NCBI GenBank assembly: GCA_007922225.1
Contig: ML680098.1
Span: forward strand, 2,542,001-2,606,000
Length of the DNA: 64,000 nt
Source of the DNA: Emydura subglobosa
Lineage: Eukaryota > Chordata > Testudines > Chelidae
Reading direction: 5' to 3'
The position numbers were made by a program, and so were the translations under genes. The notes under the pieces were generated by a model, which was not told the DNA's origin, searched no databases, and saw only the letters and a program-made list of their open reading frames with translations. Below are positions 35,416 to 47,744 of the stretch, one piece after another (within the stretch, counting starts at the first letter, position 1; every line of letters starts with the position of its first letter).

Positions 35416-35963
35416 ACATCACAAAAATCACCATTAGTGAGAACTTGTCAGACTCAACAGGGTGTCGAAGGACTGAATGGGTAGAAAAACTGAATAACCC
35501 TTTGCCCTCTAGAAGTGGTCTCTCCAGATCAGTTTGGTGCACATAGATAAAGCAGCATTGCAGCAACACACACTGCCAACCCTTGTTCTTTACCCATTTG
35601 GTGGATGACAAGACAGCATTAGAGCTCATGAATAATACTAGATTGATAATTCTAAAGACTAATGAAGTGTTAAATGTAAAGGTGAAATGCTAACCTCATT
35701 AAGCATTTTAAAATAGTCAGTGTTGGGGATGGATAATCTACTACAGAAAACACACACACAAAACTGGAACAAGAATTCACTGGATGTTCCAAAAAAGGGG
35801 TTGGTGTCTTTTTTCCCTGCCTTCACTTTTGTGCCTTTTTGGGATGGACCATGGACTGGCAGAGGAAGAGCAGAAATCTCAGACGAAATTCTGTTTTTGC
35901 AAGGTTCACAGACTAATTTGGCAGTCCAAGAGGTTCAGATAAGATTTGGCTAAGTATCTGTAA

Positions 35964-36023
35964 TGAAATCTTGGTTCCACTGAAATCATTTGGAGCTTTG
36001 CCTTCAATGGGGCCAGGATTTCA
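35964..36023. repeat. Small palindrome, TGAAATC...GATTTCA
   Basis: TGAAATCTTGGTTCCACTG is mirrored by TTCAATGGGGCCAGGATTTCA across a 20-base centre. Other small members lie near 36790-36880 and 37118-37180. Confidence 0.65.
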
Positions 36024-38724
36024 CCTCTGAACGTTTAGGTGCTTATCTTAACTGGAATCAGACCAATTTTTTCAGAGCAGAATCATTAGAGATGTAGCTA
36101 TTTCCCCTGAGAGCCATGTTCTCCCATGACATCAATAAGACTGATCTCTATTTGAGTGCTTAATTGAAGTATTTTGTTGATTTACTCTGTATGAATATTT
36201 CTTCTATGCCTGAGAAATACACATCTGGAAACTCCTCCCACCAAAGCAATATACACAGCAAAACCTGCATTGCAGGCAGGGAAGAATTCACACAGATATC
36301 CATTGTCCTGCTCAAGAACAGAGATCTGCAGCTAGTCAGGAGAACTGCCCAGGAAAGGAGAATATTACTTTTAATGAAGATTATTTCATAATGTTTCCAG
36401 CTGATCTTGCTCTAAGTCACCTTCTTATATTTAATTTGTTAAACATGATGGTGAATTAAAATGAAATGTAAACATTTATATGACATGCATGATAACGTTT
36501 AGAGTCATCATTCACAATAGAAACATTTGCATTTGTATCATTGCCATCATTTCATTTTCATTTTTTTAAAATGGTCTTTGGCTTCTTGATGGAAACTCCT
36601 AAGTTTTATTCAAGCTGTTCATTTTCTGAAAACATTCTGAATGACTGTCCAAATAGCATGGCATATTTTAGATGGGCATAGAAGCCACCCTCGAATAAAT
36701 AAAGGCGGCACAGTCATGAGGCTTGCATGTGTCTAATGTAGGATTCCTTTCTTTTCCATGACAATGGAACTTCCACATCATCAGTATATGGGGGTAGATT
36801 CTCAACTGATGTAAATTGTCATGGGAGTCAATGACTCCAATGGCACTATGGCAGTTTACACCAGTTAAGGATCTGCCCCCTGGTTTCCATAATTAGAGGT
36901 ATAGGGATGTAAGCCACCTCCACAAAAGAGGATTGTCTGCTATTTAGGGTAGTTTGAACTATTTGAAGCAAATGATTCCCTCATTAAACCTAACCCTTTT
37001 TCTTTCTGTGAGCTTTTCATATTACATCATGGCATTTAGAAATTCGTTATTCAAAAATATTCTGTGTGAAGGCATTTCACACTATGGTTTATTCCCAAAC
37101 TACTCATTTGAGCCTGCTCCAAAGCCAGATGAAGTCAAAGGAAAATTCCTTGACTGATTTCAATAGGCTTGGATCAAACCTTTAGGGGTTCAACATTCAA
37201 AATATGCTCTTCTGAATGACTGATGATCGAGTGTTTCCTTTTTCTGATTGGAGGATGAATGATTTTATTTATGTTGTACAAATCAGATGATTTCTCTCTT
37301 AGAACATCTGTTTACTTTCTTCACTCCCCAAAAATATTTCTATAGGCTTTCCAGTTGAGCACTTCTGGAACAAGCAAGTATATTTACATTAATAGAGTCT
37401 CCTGTCCAAACATTCATGTGAACAACAATAAAAAACCCTAAGCACAACAAAACAAAAATCACATGCACAAATGTGTACAGCAAAGCTAATAAAAAATGGT
37501 CTAACCTGAAATGCAATATGAAATCTACTAATTTGCTTACTACTCACCCAGCGCTCTCGTTATTCATTTGCCTAACACAAATGGCAAAATATTCACCTGT
37601 GAGCCACACATGGGAACTGTAATTTCACCCAAGTTCCATACAGGGTATAAACTCCCTCACAATAACAGATAAGTATACTACAGGAAGTTGGATCGGGAGA
37701 GGAATGGGAATGTTACAAAAAAAAGTATTGCTTTAAACAAGATGCTGGAAACACTAGCCTTCCAGCAAACTATGATCATTGCTAAGAATCTAAAGTGTCT
37801 ATAGCTATTCCAAATACTGGTGAAGAGAAAGAAATAAAAATTATTTGCAACATAAGGATGTGTCCCAGTAGAAAGAAAATCCTCATATCCATGAAGATTT
37901 ATAGGCATAAAACTGAGCGATTGGGCACTAAAGTAGCCTTTTACACAGTTCTATTATTGACTTGACTCAGTGAATGAATGCCAGAGAATTTGATGAGTTT
38001 TGTGCCCACTTAATAAGCAGCTGAACCTCTGTGTAACATTGGTGCAGAAGGGAAGAGACAGGGAGTAGAAATGATCATCTCCAGTTCCTGTATGAACAAA
38101 ACACTGGTGCAGCTTCAGCATCTGATAAAGTCCCACTAACTTACCATCTGGTAGGAGCAGGTGGTATTTCATTCTTAGCTTATTGCAGTAAACCTTCAGA
38201 AATGAAAACACAAGATCGAGAATAAAGGGAAGCCATCTCCTGGGACTTTTTAACCATTTGTGGGAGACAGCAGATTAAAGAACCCTCCCCACACTTGACT
38301 CTACTGGGATACAAGGGCTTGCTTTTTTATTAGTATTTGTTTTTGGGTTTTTTGGCAAGGGCATGAGTAACAGTCCTCTTAGACTGTGTGTTCCAATATT
38401 GTATATAGGTAGAATAGCAAGACAGAGAGATGGTGGAGACTAAATTCTTCTCTGGTGTGTCTTGGTACAATTCCCCCTGCACATGCTTACAACAGATCTC
38501 AGTTTGGGCCTGACTTTGGAAAGTAATTCGAGATCCGAATGGACCCAGAGTTATACATAAAGCTGGAGATTTCATTATTCATTTTTAAATGCTCAGTTCA
38601 TTTGGCAATGATTCTGTATCTGAAACAGGTGCACACAGATGTATTTGTTATGCCTGACTTTAGTCTTCAATGCAAAGCACCATTTAGAACCAATTCTTTT
38701 GCTATTCACATGCAGGTAATGATA
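36024..38724. other. AT-rich stretch without recognised genes
   Basis: No coding frame or large repeat. 36400-36720 is repeat-poor with ATTTGCATTTGTATCATTGC and similar words and is a candidate conserved element. The small palindromes noted above interrupt it. Confidence 0.4.
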
Positions 38725-38834
38725 GCCTCAGCCCTACAAAGATTTATGCACACACTTAGCTTCACATAGATGAACAGTCCCACTGAATGCATGTAAACTT
38801 ATGCACATGCATAAGTCTTTGTAGGATCAGGGCC
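38725..38834. repeat. Palindrome with CCTACAAAGA..TCTTTGTAGG arms
   Basis: CCTACAAAGATTTATGCAC on the left and TGCATAAGTCTTTGTAGG on the right form long arms; the centre is AACAGTCCCACTGAATGC. This is one of the longest and best-preserved palindromes in the window. Confidence 0.7.
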
Positions 38835-39713
38835 ATATGTTATATTTTCTCAGAATTCTAATTTACATATTAACAATGTATTAAATAACTTCACTAAGTA
38901 ACAGGCAAATTATAAATACGGTAAAACGAGAGAAATTTTATGGTCTCGGTCACTGCTCTCTTTCTTTTCACAGGTGTGGGTTAATGTACTATATATAACC
39001 AAAACAATAACATTGGTATAAAGAACTGTATACATGCTGCTTACCACTAATTTTTCACTTTCTAGATAAGCCAGGCACTCAGTAGTCTACTTTCAATACC
39101 AAATAGGAAAAGTGACTTGAGTTGAGGATTACCTCACTCTTATCTCTGGATTAATTACCATGTTCAGTTAAACCCAGGACCTTGTTTTTGTGAGGGAGGA
39201 GATACCAACCAATCAGAGAACATGGGAAAATTTAGGGAGTTTTGTACTTCTTAAAGCAATCATTCTTAAACAAAGAAACTTATTTACACAGGAGATTAGA
39301 AATTGTGCAACAGAATTAAAGTCCTGTACATTAACTGGTACACACTGCACAGTGAGCAACAACGGCACTTCTGTTCTAGAAGAAAAGGAGGGAAAAAACT
39401 TCATAAAATTTGCTATGAAGATAAACCTTTTTGCTTGTGTATTTGACTGCATTCATTTGCACATACAGATGCCCCACGAGTTCATATTAGCTGTGGTTTA
39501 TATTTTCTTAATGGTGTCTTTATGATGTTGCCCAATTTAAGGGTAATCATTCCTCTTTTTAAAGCAAAGAGTCTATTTTTTTTTAACCTGACCAGGACTT
39601 TGTCCAGGACACAGTAGAGTTATGTTTACACTAGCCCTTTCCCTTGTTATTTCCCTATTTTGCTGCCACTGGTTCAGCTCTATCAGTAGGAATACTGCTC
39701 AGAACAGGGATAA

Positions 39714-39943
39714 GATTTTCAAAAACAATTAAGTGAGTTAGGAGCCTAAACCCCATTTTCAAAAGCAACTTAGGCACTTAGGTGTCTAAGTCTGATTGAA
39801 AGTCAATGGGACATAAGCACTAAGGCCCAGCTCCTCAAAGATATTTAGTTACGTAACTTCAAGGCTCCTTAATATCTTTGAGAATTTGGTCTGGAGTGTC
39901 TAAATCCCTTTTGAAAATGGGACTTAAGTGCTTTTGAAAATTT
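39714..39943. repeat. Nested palindromes (GATTTTCAAAA outer, AAAGATATTTAG inner)
   Basis: The outer arms are GATTTTCAAAAACAATTAAG and CTTAAGTGCTTTTGAAAATT. Between them lies a second palindrome, GGCCCAGCTCCTCAAAGATA with TATCTTTGAGAATTTGGTC (39824-39892). One palindrome therefore seems to sit inside, or to have been inserted into, another of the same general build. Confidence 0.6.
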
Positions 39944-41039
39944 AACCTCACGTGTAAAGAGCATTGTGGCAAAAACCCCAGCATCTTGTCTACAACAGTA
40001 CTCCCATTGTTGCTCCCACTGTTGGCACTGAACTGACACTAGCAACGGTGGGGATGTTCAGGAATACAGGACTAAGCTGGACAAGATGAACCGATCTAGA
40101 AAACAATGGTAATAATCCCACAGAAAGTGCAGAGCTAGATTTTCTTCCCTTTACTTTGGAGTAAATGAGGAGTAATGCCACTGAAGTCAAAAGGCTTACA
40201 CACAAAGACAACCAACCAATCTCTTCTTGGTACATTTGGATAAGTGCCAAAAATTTTAAAGTCACAGGGTTAGATCCTCATCCCACTTTAGTTAGTGGTA
40301 AAACTCCCATAACCATACATTCTGGGGTTATAGTTATTTAACTGGCAGTGAATATAAACAGTAGGGTTGTAAAAACCATCTCTGATTCCTCATTGCACTG
40401 CATCTTGTGTAGTCATTTACATCAACACAAACTGAGTGTACACAAGTGCAAAGTGAGTGTAAACCATTACCATTCTGATTTTTTAGATGTCTACACCCAA
40501 CCTTATATTGGCTAAACAATTGCAGAAGGTCTAAAGGAATATTGTGCCTAGTTCTCAATTGCCTAACTAAGAACTTCTCTGCCTTTCATTGTTAAAAATA
40601 CACTATAGGTCATCCTCCACTCGTGTGACTTAGCATAGTTTCATTGGCTTCAATAGTACTTCGATTTACACCAGATGAGGATGTAATTCACAAAGCGGGA
40701 TATGGCACTGCTGTACTAGAGGGAACTCTCAAGGACGTCAGCTAAAATCCCACTGCCAAATTGAAGGTAGGTTTGAGTTGATTGCCTTGCCTCTAGTGGA
40801 CTAGGCAATCCCACTCTATCACGTCACATGGCATCATTCATAGAAAGTCTCTTAACAGAAACTCGTTAAAAGCAATGTTCCAAAAGAAACCCAATTCCAA
40901 AAAAAATCAACAGAATTACTCAGAATTTTACTAGAAAGTATTATTGTGCAGTTTTAGTTGGATATATTCTCTCTCGTTTCCTGTAGTACACTGTTATCTG
41001 ATAGTGGAGGGGGAGTGAAAGGTTAATTCAGTAAACAAA
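39944..41039. other. Non-coding stretch with scattered palindrome arms
   Basis: Words such as GAGTGTACACAAGTGCAAAG (40435-40455) and AGGGTTAGATCCTCATCCC (40267-40285) are repeat-like, but no complete unit is delimited. Confidence 0.4.
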
Positions 41040-41274
41040 GGCCTGGTCTACACTAGAAAAATAGGTCAGTTTAACTCTGAATGGCAGCTTTAAACCTACC
41101 TAAGTTTCCGTGTAGACATCGCTAGATTGACAAAAGACTTCTGTAGAGTTTGCTACCACCTCTCGGTGAGGTGGAATACCTACGCCGATGGGTGTAGGTA
41201 GCGTCGACACTGAAGTGCTACAGCAACTCAACTACAGCAGTGCCGCTGTAGCACTTTAAGTGTCAGACAAGCCC
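41040..41274. mobile_element. MITE with GGCCTGGTCTACACTAG end
   Basis: The left end is GGCCTGGTCTACACTAG, and the inverse of the right end is GGGCTTGTCTGACACTTAAA. Inside are GCTACCACCTCTCGGTGAGG (41151-41170) and CTGTAGCACTTTAAGTG, parts of a MITE I recall from turtles. It has no coding capacity. Its ends resemble those of the Harbinger element at 6444, so that superfamily is likely. No target duplication is clear. Confidence 0.75.
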
Positions 41275-41374
41275 AAATGCATAACAAGATCCAGTGACTG
41301 GAAGCTGACATCAGCAGAGCTCAAACTGGAAAGAAGATACACATTAACAGTAAAAGAAACTGACCATTAGCACA

Positions 41375-41570
41375 GAGTGCCAAGGGATATAGTAAATTCT
41401 CCATCATTTGGAATCTTTAAATCAAGATCTGATACCTTTCTGAAACAGATGTTCTTGTTCAACTACTGCCTTGATGCAGGACTTCTGGGGTGAAATTCTA
41501 TGGCATGTGTCATACCAGGTCAGAGTAGATGGTAGTCTCTTCTGGCCTTACAAATGATGAGTCTATGTTG
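41375..41570 (+). mobile_element. CR1 LINE 3' end, plus orientation
   Basis: AGTAAATTCTCCATCATTTGG, then TTAAATCAAGATCTGATACC, GGTGAAATTCTATGGCATGT and TCTTCTGGCCTTACAAATGA match a CR1 3' terminus. It is the same family as the minus-oriented copy at 32003-32235. No coding part. Confidence 0.75.
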
Positions 41571-43106
41571 CTATTTTATATTAATCAGTTCCCGCAACCT
41601 CCTTCTCATCACCCTCTTCCTTTGAACCATCCAAACACCATATTAATATTCCATGTCTTTTTCTTGTTACATTTTCCAGATATCTCTAACACATTGTAAC
41701 AATTCTTTCGGAAAGGACTTGTTTGCCTAGTGTCAAGACTCCTCATTAGTGCTGCCTTTGATTTCTGGCACCTACAGCATAGGGTTGTTTTTATTATTAT
41801 TTTATGAAGATTTTCACAATAGGAGGTGTCAAGTGTCCAGTCGAAGGCATACAGAAAATTATTACAAAAATAAAACCAGTCAGTCATAACAGAGTTCTTC
41901 TAGCAAATTATTTAAGTGAAAACTGTAAAAGTTAAAATCAGTACTGTTCCAAATTACTAGGACAGATATTGTAAAGATCTGTAGTTCCACTTAAGTCACT
42001 GTTCATAGAAGAGGGCATTGATCTTCACTCGAGATGGGAGAATTCATTCTGGCTAATTTCACATGCATTCCGATATCGTAGGTTCCCTCATTCAAACTGA
42101 ACTAGAACGTTGCTGGCATAGTATTCAACTAAAATAAGGTATAGAGGAGTGAGAGCCAATATCCAAGTAAAAAAATGAAGCAGACTGATAATCAAATCCA
42201 AAAGGTGTAACTCTGCAGCCCTTAATCCACAGAGCTTTCATTAAGCATAATGCAGTCTTTAATCAAGAAAGCTTGCATCAATTCCATTGAGAGTAGTTTG
42301 ATTAAAGAATGTGATATTTGGCCCAGTATTTTTAATGGCGATAGGATTCCTTTGACCCTGATAAAAGCCAAAAAAATTTTTTGGTAAGGAGGTCCTCAGT
42401 AGTTCTCACCATTTTCTATCCTGGGACTCCTCCCATTTAGCAATATGGAAGGACTGCGTGTTTCTGACCTCTATTCATGCCCCCACATCGAGAAATCTTA
42501 TATTATCCCCACAAGCTGTGCCTTCTTCTAGGTTTTTTAAACCCTATGAACCTTGCAATTTAGCCCAGGAGTTTTTCTTTCCAGGTTTAAATAGGTAGGA
42601 ACTCAAATAGTCTGTGAACTTTCCAAAGCCAAAAGTCTAAGACATTTGCAAAACCTCAAAACTCCACAAAACTCCCTTAACTTAACAAGGGTTTCAAATC
42701 AAGGGCCATATTCTGTCTATCAAAGAACACACCATTGTTTTTGTAGAAAAGTACATGAGAAAAATTGAAATTATGTACAGTACTGAGGTGTTGCAATCCA
42801 AATCAGTTCCACCATCTTCCAACTGATATGCTTCACCAGTTCTGCACACTGAATGTGGAGGACTGGATGACTCAGAGAATTTGAAGTCTTTCATTTATAG
42901 ATTACTGGCTCACCTTCCATTCAGATGTGCAATTCTGGCCACACTCAAGTCAATGGCAACAACTCTAACTCAAATGGGGCCAGGATTTCAACCTATGTGT
43001 ATGATGCTCTTAAATAATTCACAGTCGTTTGGTAGTCTATACCAAATGACTTGGAGCACCACTGTGGTAGCATTTCAAAATTTTAAAGCTTTGCCTTGGT
43101 AACTTA
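41571..43106. other. Non-coding stretch, nothing recognised
   Basis: Only short palindromic words (for example GGGGCCAGGATTTCAACC at 42977-42994) stand out. The longest frame is 92 codons with no domain. Confidence 0.4.
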
Positions 43107-43401
43107 GGCTTGGTCTACACTTACCCGGTGATTTGGCGGCAGTCGATGGGAGTTACGCAAGCTATGCAGAGTAACTTGCGTAACTCCCGTCGACTGCTGT
43201 GCTTCCCTTCTGCACGCCGTCTTCACTGCACTGCGCCGACGGGAACTGCATTTCCATTGATGCAGTGCTATGCCACTTGAGGGGGTGGATTAACAGCGTC
43301 AACTTCTGGATCTATTGAGCGGGTCTTCACAGACTGCTCAATCAATCCAGATAGGTTGATCGGATGGTGGTGACTTTGCCGACGTCAGTGTAGATGTACC
43401 C
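43107..43401. mobile_element. MITE flanked by TTA target duplication
   Basis: A 295-bp element: the left end is GGCTTGGTCTACACTTACCC, and the inverse of the right end is GGGTACATCTACACTGACGT. It is bounded by TTA at 43104-43106 and 43402-43404, the target duplication expected for PIF/Harbinger. An internal palindrome pairs AGTCGATGGGAGTTACGCAAG with CTTGCGTAACTCCCGTCGACT (about 43142-43196). Its right half, inverted, matches 14335-14430. Confidence 0.85.
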
Positions 43402-43404
43402 TTA

Positions 43405-43660
43405 AGCTATGTCTACATTATGCACTCTTTACTTGTACAGAAATACCTGTATGCTATACCACCGAAGCACATCTCATCTGGCTGTAGCTAGACCAGGCAA
43501 TCTACCTTTTATTGGTAAAGCTTATTCCACAACTCTTGAACAAAATTGAATGCACCTATATCAGTAACAGTGCAGTTCCGCCAATATAACTGTCTACACT
43601 AGGGGCTTCTGCCAGCATAGCTAAGTCACTCAAAGATCACACCCCTCACTAACCTGTTTA
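43405..43660. mobile_element. Second MITE-like element abutting the first
   Basis: Right after the TTA that ends the previous element comes AGCTATGTCTACATTATGC, and near 43595 GTCTACACTAGGGGCTTCTG, followed by AGCATAGCTAAGTCACTC and CACACCCCTCAC. These are words from a related MITE group (see 51165). The boundaries and internal order are disturbed, so it may be a partial or rearranged copy. Confidence 0.55.
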
Positions 43661-44849
43661 TGTTGAAAGTAGTCTGAAGTGTCGCCAGAGTCTTCATAAA
43701 ATTATTCCATTTTTCCACAGTATTTTGAAGCATTCTTTATAGTTCCTTATAGTTAGCATAGTGCACTTTAAAAGTTCATTCTGGTTTAAAGGTGTACACA
43801 GTTCCAGAGTTATTCCCAATTTTAAGTATAGTATCTAGAATCTGATAACTGAAAATGGAGTGAACTTTAACTGCTGAGCATTGGCAGTATCACAAATAGT
43901 AAAAAGTGTCATTATTCACCTACAAGGCAAAGCTGTAAATGTTTTACGGGTGAGCAAGATAGCTCCTCAGGCCTGGCCTAAGGCCCACTGCAGTCAATGG
44001 GAATCTATGATATATCAGAACTGCCACTAGTGGTCATCCTTCCTGGCAATTTCAGAAGAGAGACCAAGGAACTGAACCAGAATGGAAAATGAGCTACCCT
44101 TTCTATTCCACAGAGACTGTCACTCCAGGTCAGGTTGAGGCAAGGTGGTAGTGGAGAAATTTTCCTTGCTGATGCATCTCCTCTGTGGTTACAGAAGTTT
44201 GGTTTCCAAGGCAGTCAATCATACACATTTCACTAGTACTCAATTCACTTTTTAAACTCTGAAAAGGAAGTTTGCCTTCATGACAAAAAGGTCAGCAGCT
44301 ATCAGATATGAGAGTTATTTTTTACTTAGAATGTTGTTGCTGTTAGAAAAATGGGGAAAATGCTACAAGGAATAAATTGACTGTTAGAATGTTATCTAGA
44401 TTCTGTAGCATTCATATTCTTGAAATGTCAATGAAGGACCCACAAAGCAGTCAGCATGTTTGCAACTATCACATGACAATCTTCCACAGAAATGACTGAT
44501 GATGGGTTAATTTTACTTTTAAATATTCTAAAGATCGTGTTAGGAGGCAAAAGTCAAATTATAAATCAATCAGAAAAGTATGTTTTCTCTGAAAAATTAT
44601 TAATATAAAAGCAAACACTTTGGGGGACGCTAATGGTAAGTTGCATTAACATTATTTCTGGGGCGGGATATTTCAGAAAAAGGAAATGTGAATGTTTCCA
44701 ATATGGAAACCCTTGACATTTGTAAATGCTGTACGGTAGGTGAAGAACATCTCATCCCCTGAAAGCATGGCAGTATTTCCACCAGGCTAGCTCAAGCTGC
44801 TCCTATCCTGGCCAAAGGTCTATGGATGTCAGAGGAGATACTGTTTCTG
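43661..44849. other. Non-coding stretch, nothing recognised
   Basis: AT-rich and without long frames. The segment 44030-44200 may be an old repeat, but I cannot place it. Confidence 0.4.
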
Positions 44850-45715
44850 TGCTTGTTACACCACAGCCACATTCTGGCCTTGGTTACTACTAGCCAAGTG
44901 ACCCCAACATGGTCTGTTCTGAAATGTCCAGCACTCTCCAGGACCACTGAAGAAGTAATAAGGATCAGTTGTTCCTTTGAAGAGACAGTAACCAGCAGCT
45001 TGCCACAATAACTGGAGTTCACAATTTAAACAGCACTGGGTTGGGTTTAGATTAAAATAAAACAAGTTTATTAATGGGACATAGGTTAAGGGGTGCCAAA
45101 TAAAAGAAATAAAGTGTCACACACCTAAAAATTTAAAACAATCTAGAAAGGTACAGTCTTCGTTTAAGATGGTTTCTCTCACCAATTATTCTTTGTCCAG
45201 ATGGCTGACTCTCTCTCAGTCAGAATCTTTCACAGCAGTACGAGATGCTGGTCTCCCTGGTCTTCTTACATGAAAGATAAAGATGAATTCGCTCTATGTC
45301 CCTCAGATTCCCAAAGAATTGGTTTTGTTCTCAAAGTTAGGAAGGTCTTCTGAGGATTCCATTTCCTGTGTTTCTTAGTGGTACAGGAGCCATGTTAATT
45401 CTCTCTCTCTAAAGTTCAGGCTCAAGACAACACCTGCTGCTTTGCAGGATATCTTGTTTTGTGGCTAATATGTTCATTGTGGTAAACCAACATTCCTTTG
45501 GCTAGGACTGACCTATTTATCACCTTTACCTAGGCTATGCTGTCTTTGTCCAACATGTTCTAGTAACATTATAGAGAAAGAATTCATAATTTCACATAAA
45601 AGGTTATCACATGAATTTTCCAGTGATATTAATAATGGTCATTAGTTTTCAAATGATACTTACAAAACTTATTTTGAACCAACGACTTTGCAGTAGTGAA
45701 TACAGGGGTGCTTAG
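44850..45715 (-). mobile_element. LTR of a retrovirus-like element, minus orientation
   Basis: The order of blocks fits an antisense turtle LTR I recall: TGTCCAGCACTCTCCAGGAC (44925-44944), AATTTAAACAGCACTGGGTT (45024-45043), AACAAGTTTATTAATGG (45061-45077, an AATAAA on the minus strand), TTTAAGATGGTTTCTCTCAC (45161-45180), GAGGATTCCATTTCCTGTG (45353-45371) and GATACTTACAAAACTTATTT. It ends near ATACAGGGGTGC (about 45700-45711). There are no viral genes on either side. Exact ends and target site were not established. Confidence 0.65.
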
Positions 45716-47321
45716 GGGCACACAGCGGATGGCGAAGGAGAGGGCCGCTGGCTATGCTTGTTGTTCACCAGCCAGGACTCCCAAATCTTCCAGCAACTAG
45801 CTGAATTCCAGCTGTTGGTGGTGTAAAGAGGATAGAGCAGACTGACTACTTGATCCATAAATCAGTCTAGTGAGAGAACAGCTGTGTGCTTCATATGCAT
45901 TGGTGTACATGTGCAGTGGCTGACATGTGTGCAGCATACCACAGGCCAAATGCTATGTGTGGTTTGAGAGGCAATTCCCTTGACAGACACATCACAGATT
46001 AGACAGCTATTTTCCTTCTTCTAATTTTATCACTTCTTTGTTTTCAGTGGTTTTTCTTCTCCTCCACCCTGTGGCAGCAATTGTGTATGTTAATGAGATA
46101 TCCTGATGCAGCACGGGCCTGTCATCAGCAATGTGCTGGAGGGGGATCTCTGGGGCTCCTAGAAGCCCTTTGTTAAAATTCTGTAAGCACACTGAGAAAT
46201 GTGGAATTATTATTACTTAGGTGAAGACCATGTATTTGTTTTTTCCCCTGCCTCTGACACAGCTCAAATCCTCTCTGGATACTACTAAAATCATCTCTGC
46301 CAGAAAGCTTTATTTCTGGGGCTCAGAAAAATACTTCTGAAAAGCAAGCTTTTGTCGTCTTTGGAATAACCAGATTGTACCAAATAAGTGATGAACTAAA
46401 AATATTAGCCAAGATAAGGGTCCCATCCTTCTCTTACAAAGATTTCACCTCCAAATGTTAATTGTAGAAATTAAAGACCGTGCTATACTATCAATATGCC
46501 CAATGTAATTTTCAACAACAAAGTTGAAATGCGGCAGAGTGAATGTTATTCATGCAAGTAGCTTGCCGAGAGGTATTGCTTATTTTCTGGGTATTGACTT
46601 GCGGTCAACAGAAAGCATCATCATTCAAATGGGGAAACAAATTAATAGACCACCCTCTCTACAGACATAGCCCCCCACAAGTTTTACTGCAAACTCAGAG
46701 GAAAAATCTTTGTAGCCTTCTCTTGTTAATAGAGGCAGCATACCAGTAATTTGCCAATTCCCTGGTGGTTTTTAAGTCACTGAGCAAGTTCAGTTACTTG
46801 ATCACCTCTGGTTCTTTTGATTGTCCCCACACTCATCTGCAATCAGTAAGATGGATATCTGGAACAAACATCAATTGTCCTCTATCACTCTCATAAAACA
46901 GAAATACAAAGCTTTTACCTGTAATGTTTTGTTACCTTGCATCAGTATAACCTGTAGTCAGCAGGTACACCTAAAAAAATTGTTCGTCAGAAGTCAACGA
47001 AGGAACCACCTTTGCTGGTGTTATGCTCAGTGTCCTTAAGAAGCACACAATACATATTTCTCTAGGATCCAACTCCTATCCATTCAGACAGATCTAGCAA
47101 GCGCATGTGGAATAGTACCTTCTGATTACCTCCGCAATGTTATATTGCCAATTGCACTAGACTAAGATGTAGGTTTAAAAAATAACTACAGCAACTAGCA
47201 TTAATCTTGATATCTATGTAAGTCAGCGTAAGAGTATGTGACTTGTCCTCAAGAGAGAGGATAGGGCACAAGAGGACTTCCTTGTTAATCTCTCTCCCCA
47301 AAAGAGAATCTAGTCACAATC
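45716..47321. other. Non-coding stretch, nothing recognised
   Basis: No frame over 72 codons and no repeat signature. Confidence 0.45.
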
Positions 47322-47744
47322 CTAGTCCTTGCACTTTGCAAGACAGATTGTGATCAGATGTTGTACAAAAGCACGGCACAGATGTGTGCAGTAAACGCCT
47401 CCTGCCATTGTAAGGCCAGTGTAAGGGATGATCACAATAGCATTTCCTGAGATCAGGAAGATGGACCGAGGTCTGGTATTACTGAGCAAAGATAGTGCAA
47501 GTTTTTCCTTTTGGCCCACTCTCCTAATGGAAACTGTGCCCCACCACATGTGACCTGAGCAGCCCAGGGAAAGCCTGCATCTGCTGAGGAACCATCCCTC
47601 CCATTGCACCTCAGAAGTGATTGGTTCAACCTCACTCCCTCCACAGGGCTTTGTATAAATTGCACAGTCTAGTTCCATGCATGGAAGGACTGTTCGAGAC
47701 TCATGCCTGAAGTGATGCCAGCCTCCCCAAAGCCTCTCATCCAC
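47322..47744 (-). other. Unassigned 140-codon open reading frame
   Basis: The frame opens with MDERLWGGWHHFRHESRTVL and is unusually long for this AT-rich window. It contains several Cys and Trp residues (WGGWHH, QWEGWFL, GHMWWG) but no motif, signal peptide or domain I can name. No splice sites or promoter are evident. It may be an accidental frame, an exon-like remnant or an unknown mobile element. No homology claim is made. Confidence 0.25.

Noticed and set aside
39190..39525. 111-codon plus frame ending in a hydrophobic stretch
   Set aside because: Chance hydrophobic end in AT-rich DNA; no start context, splice site or family match.
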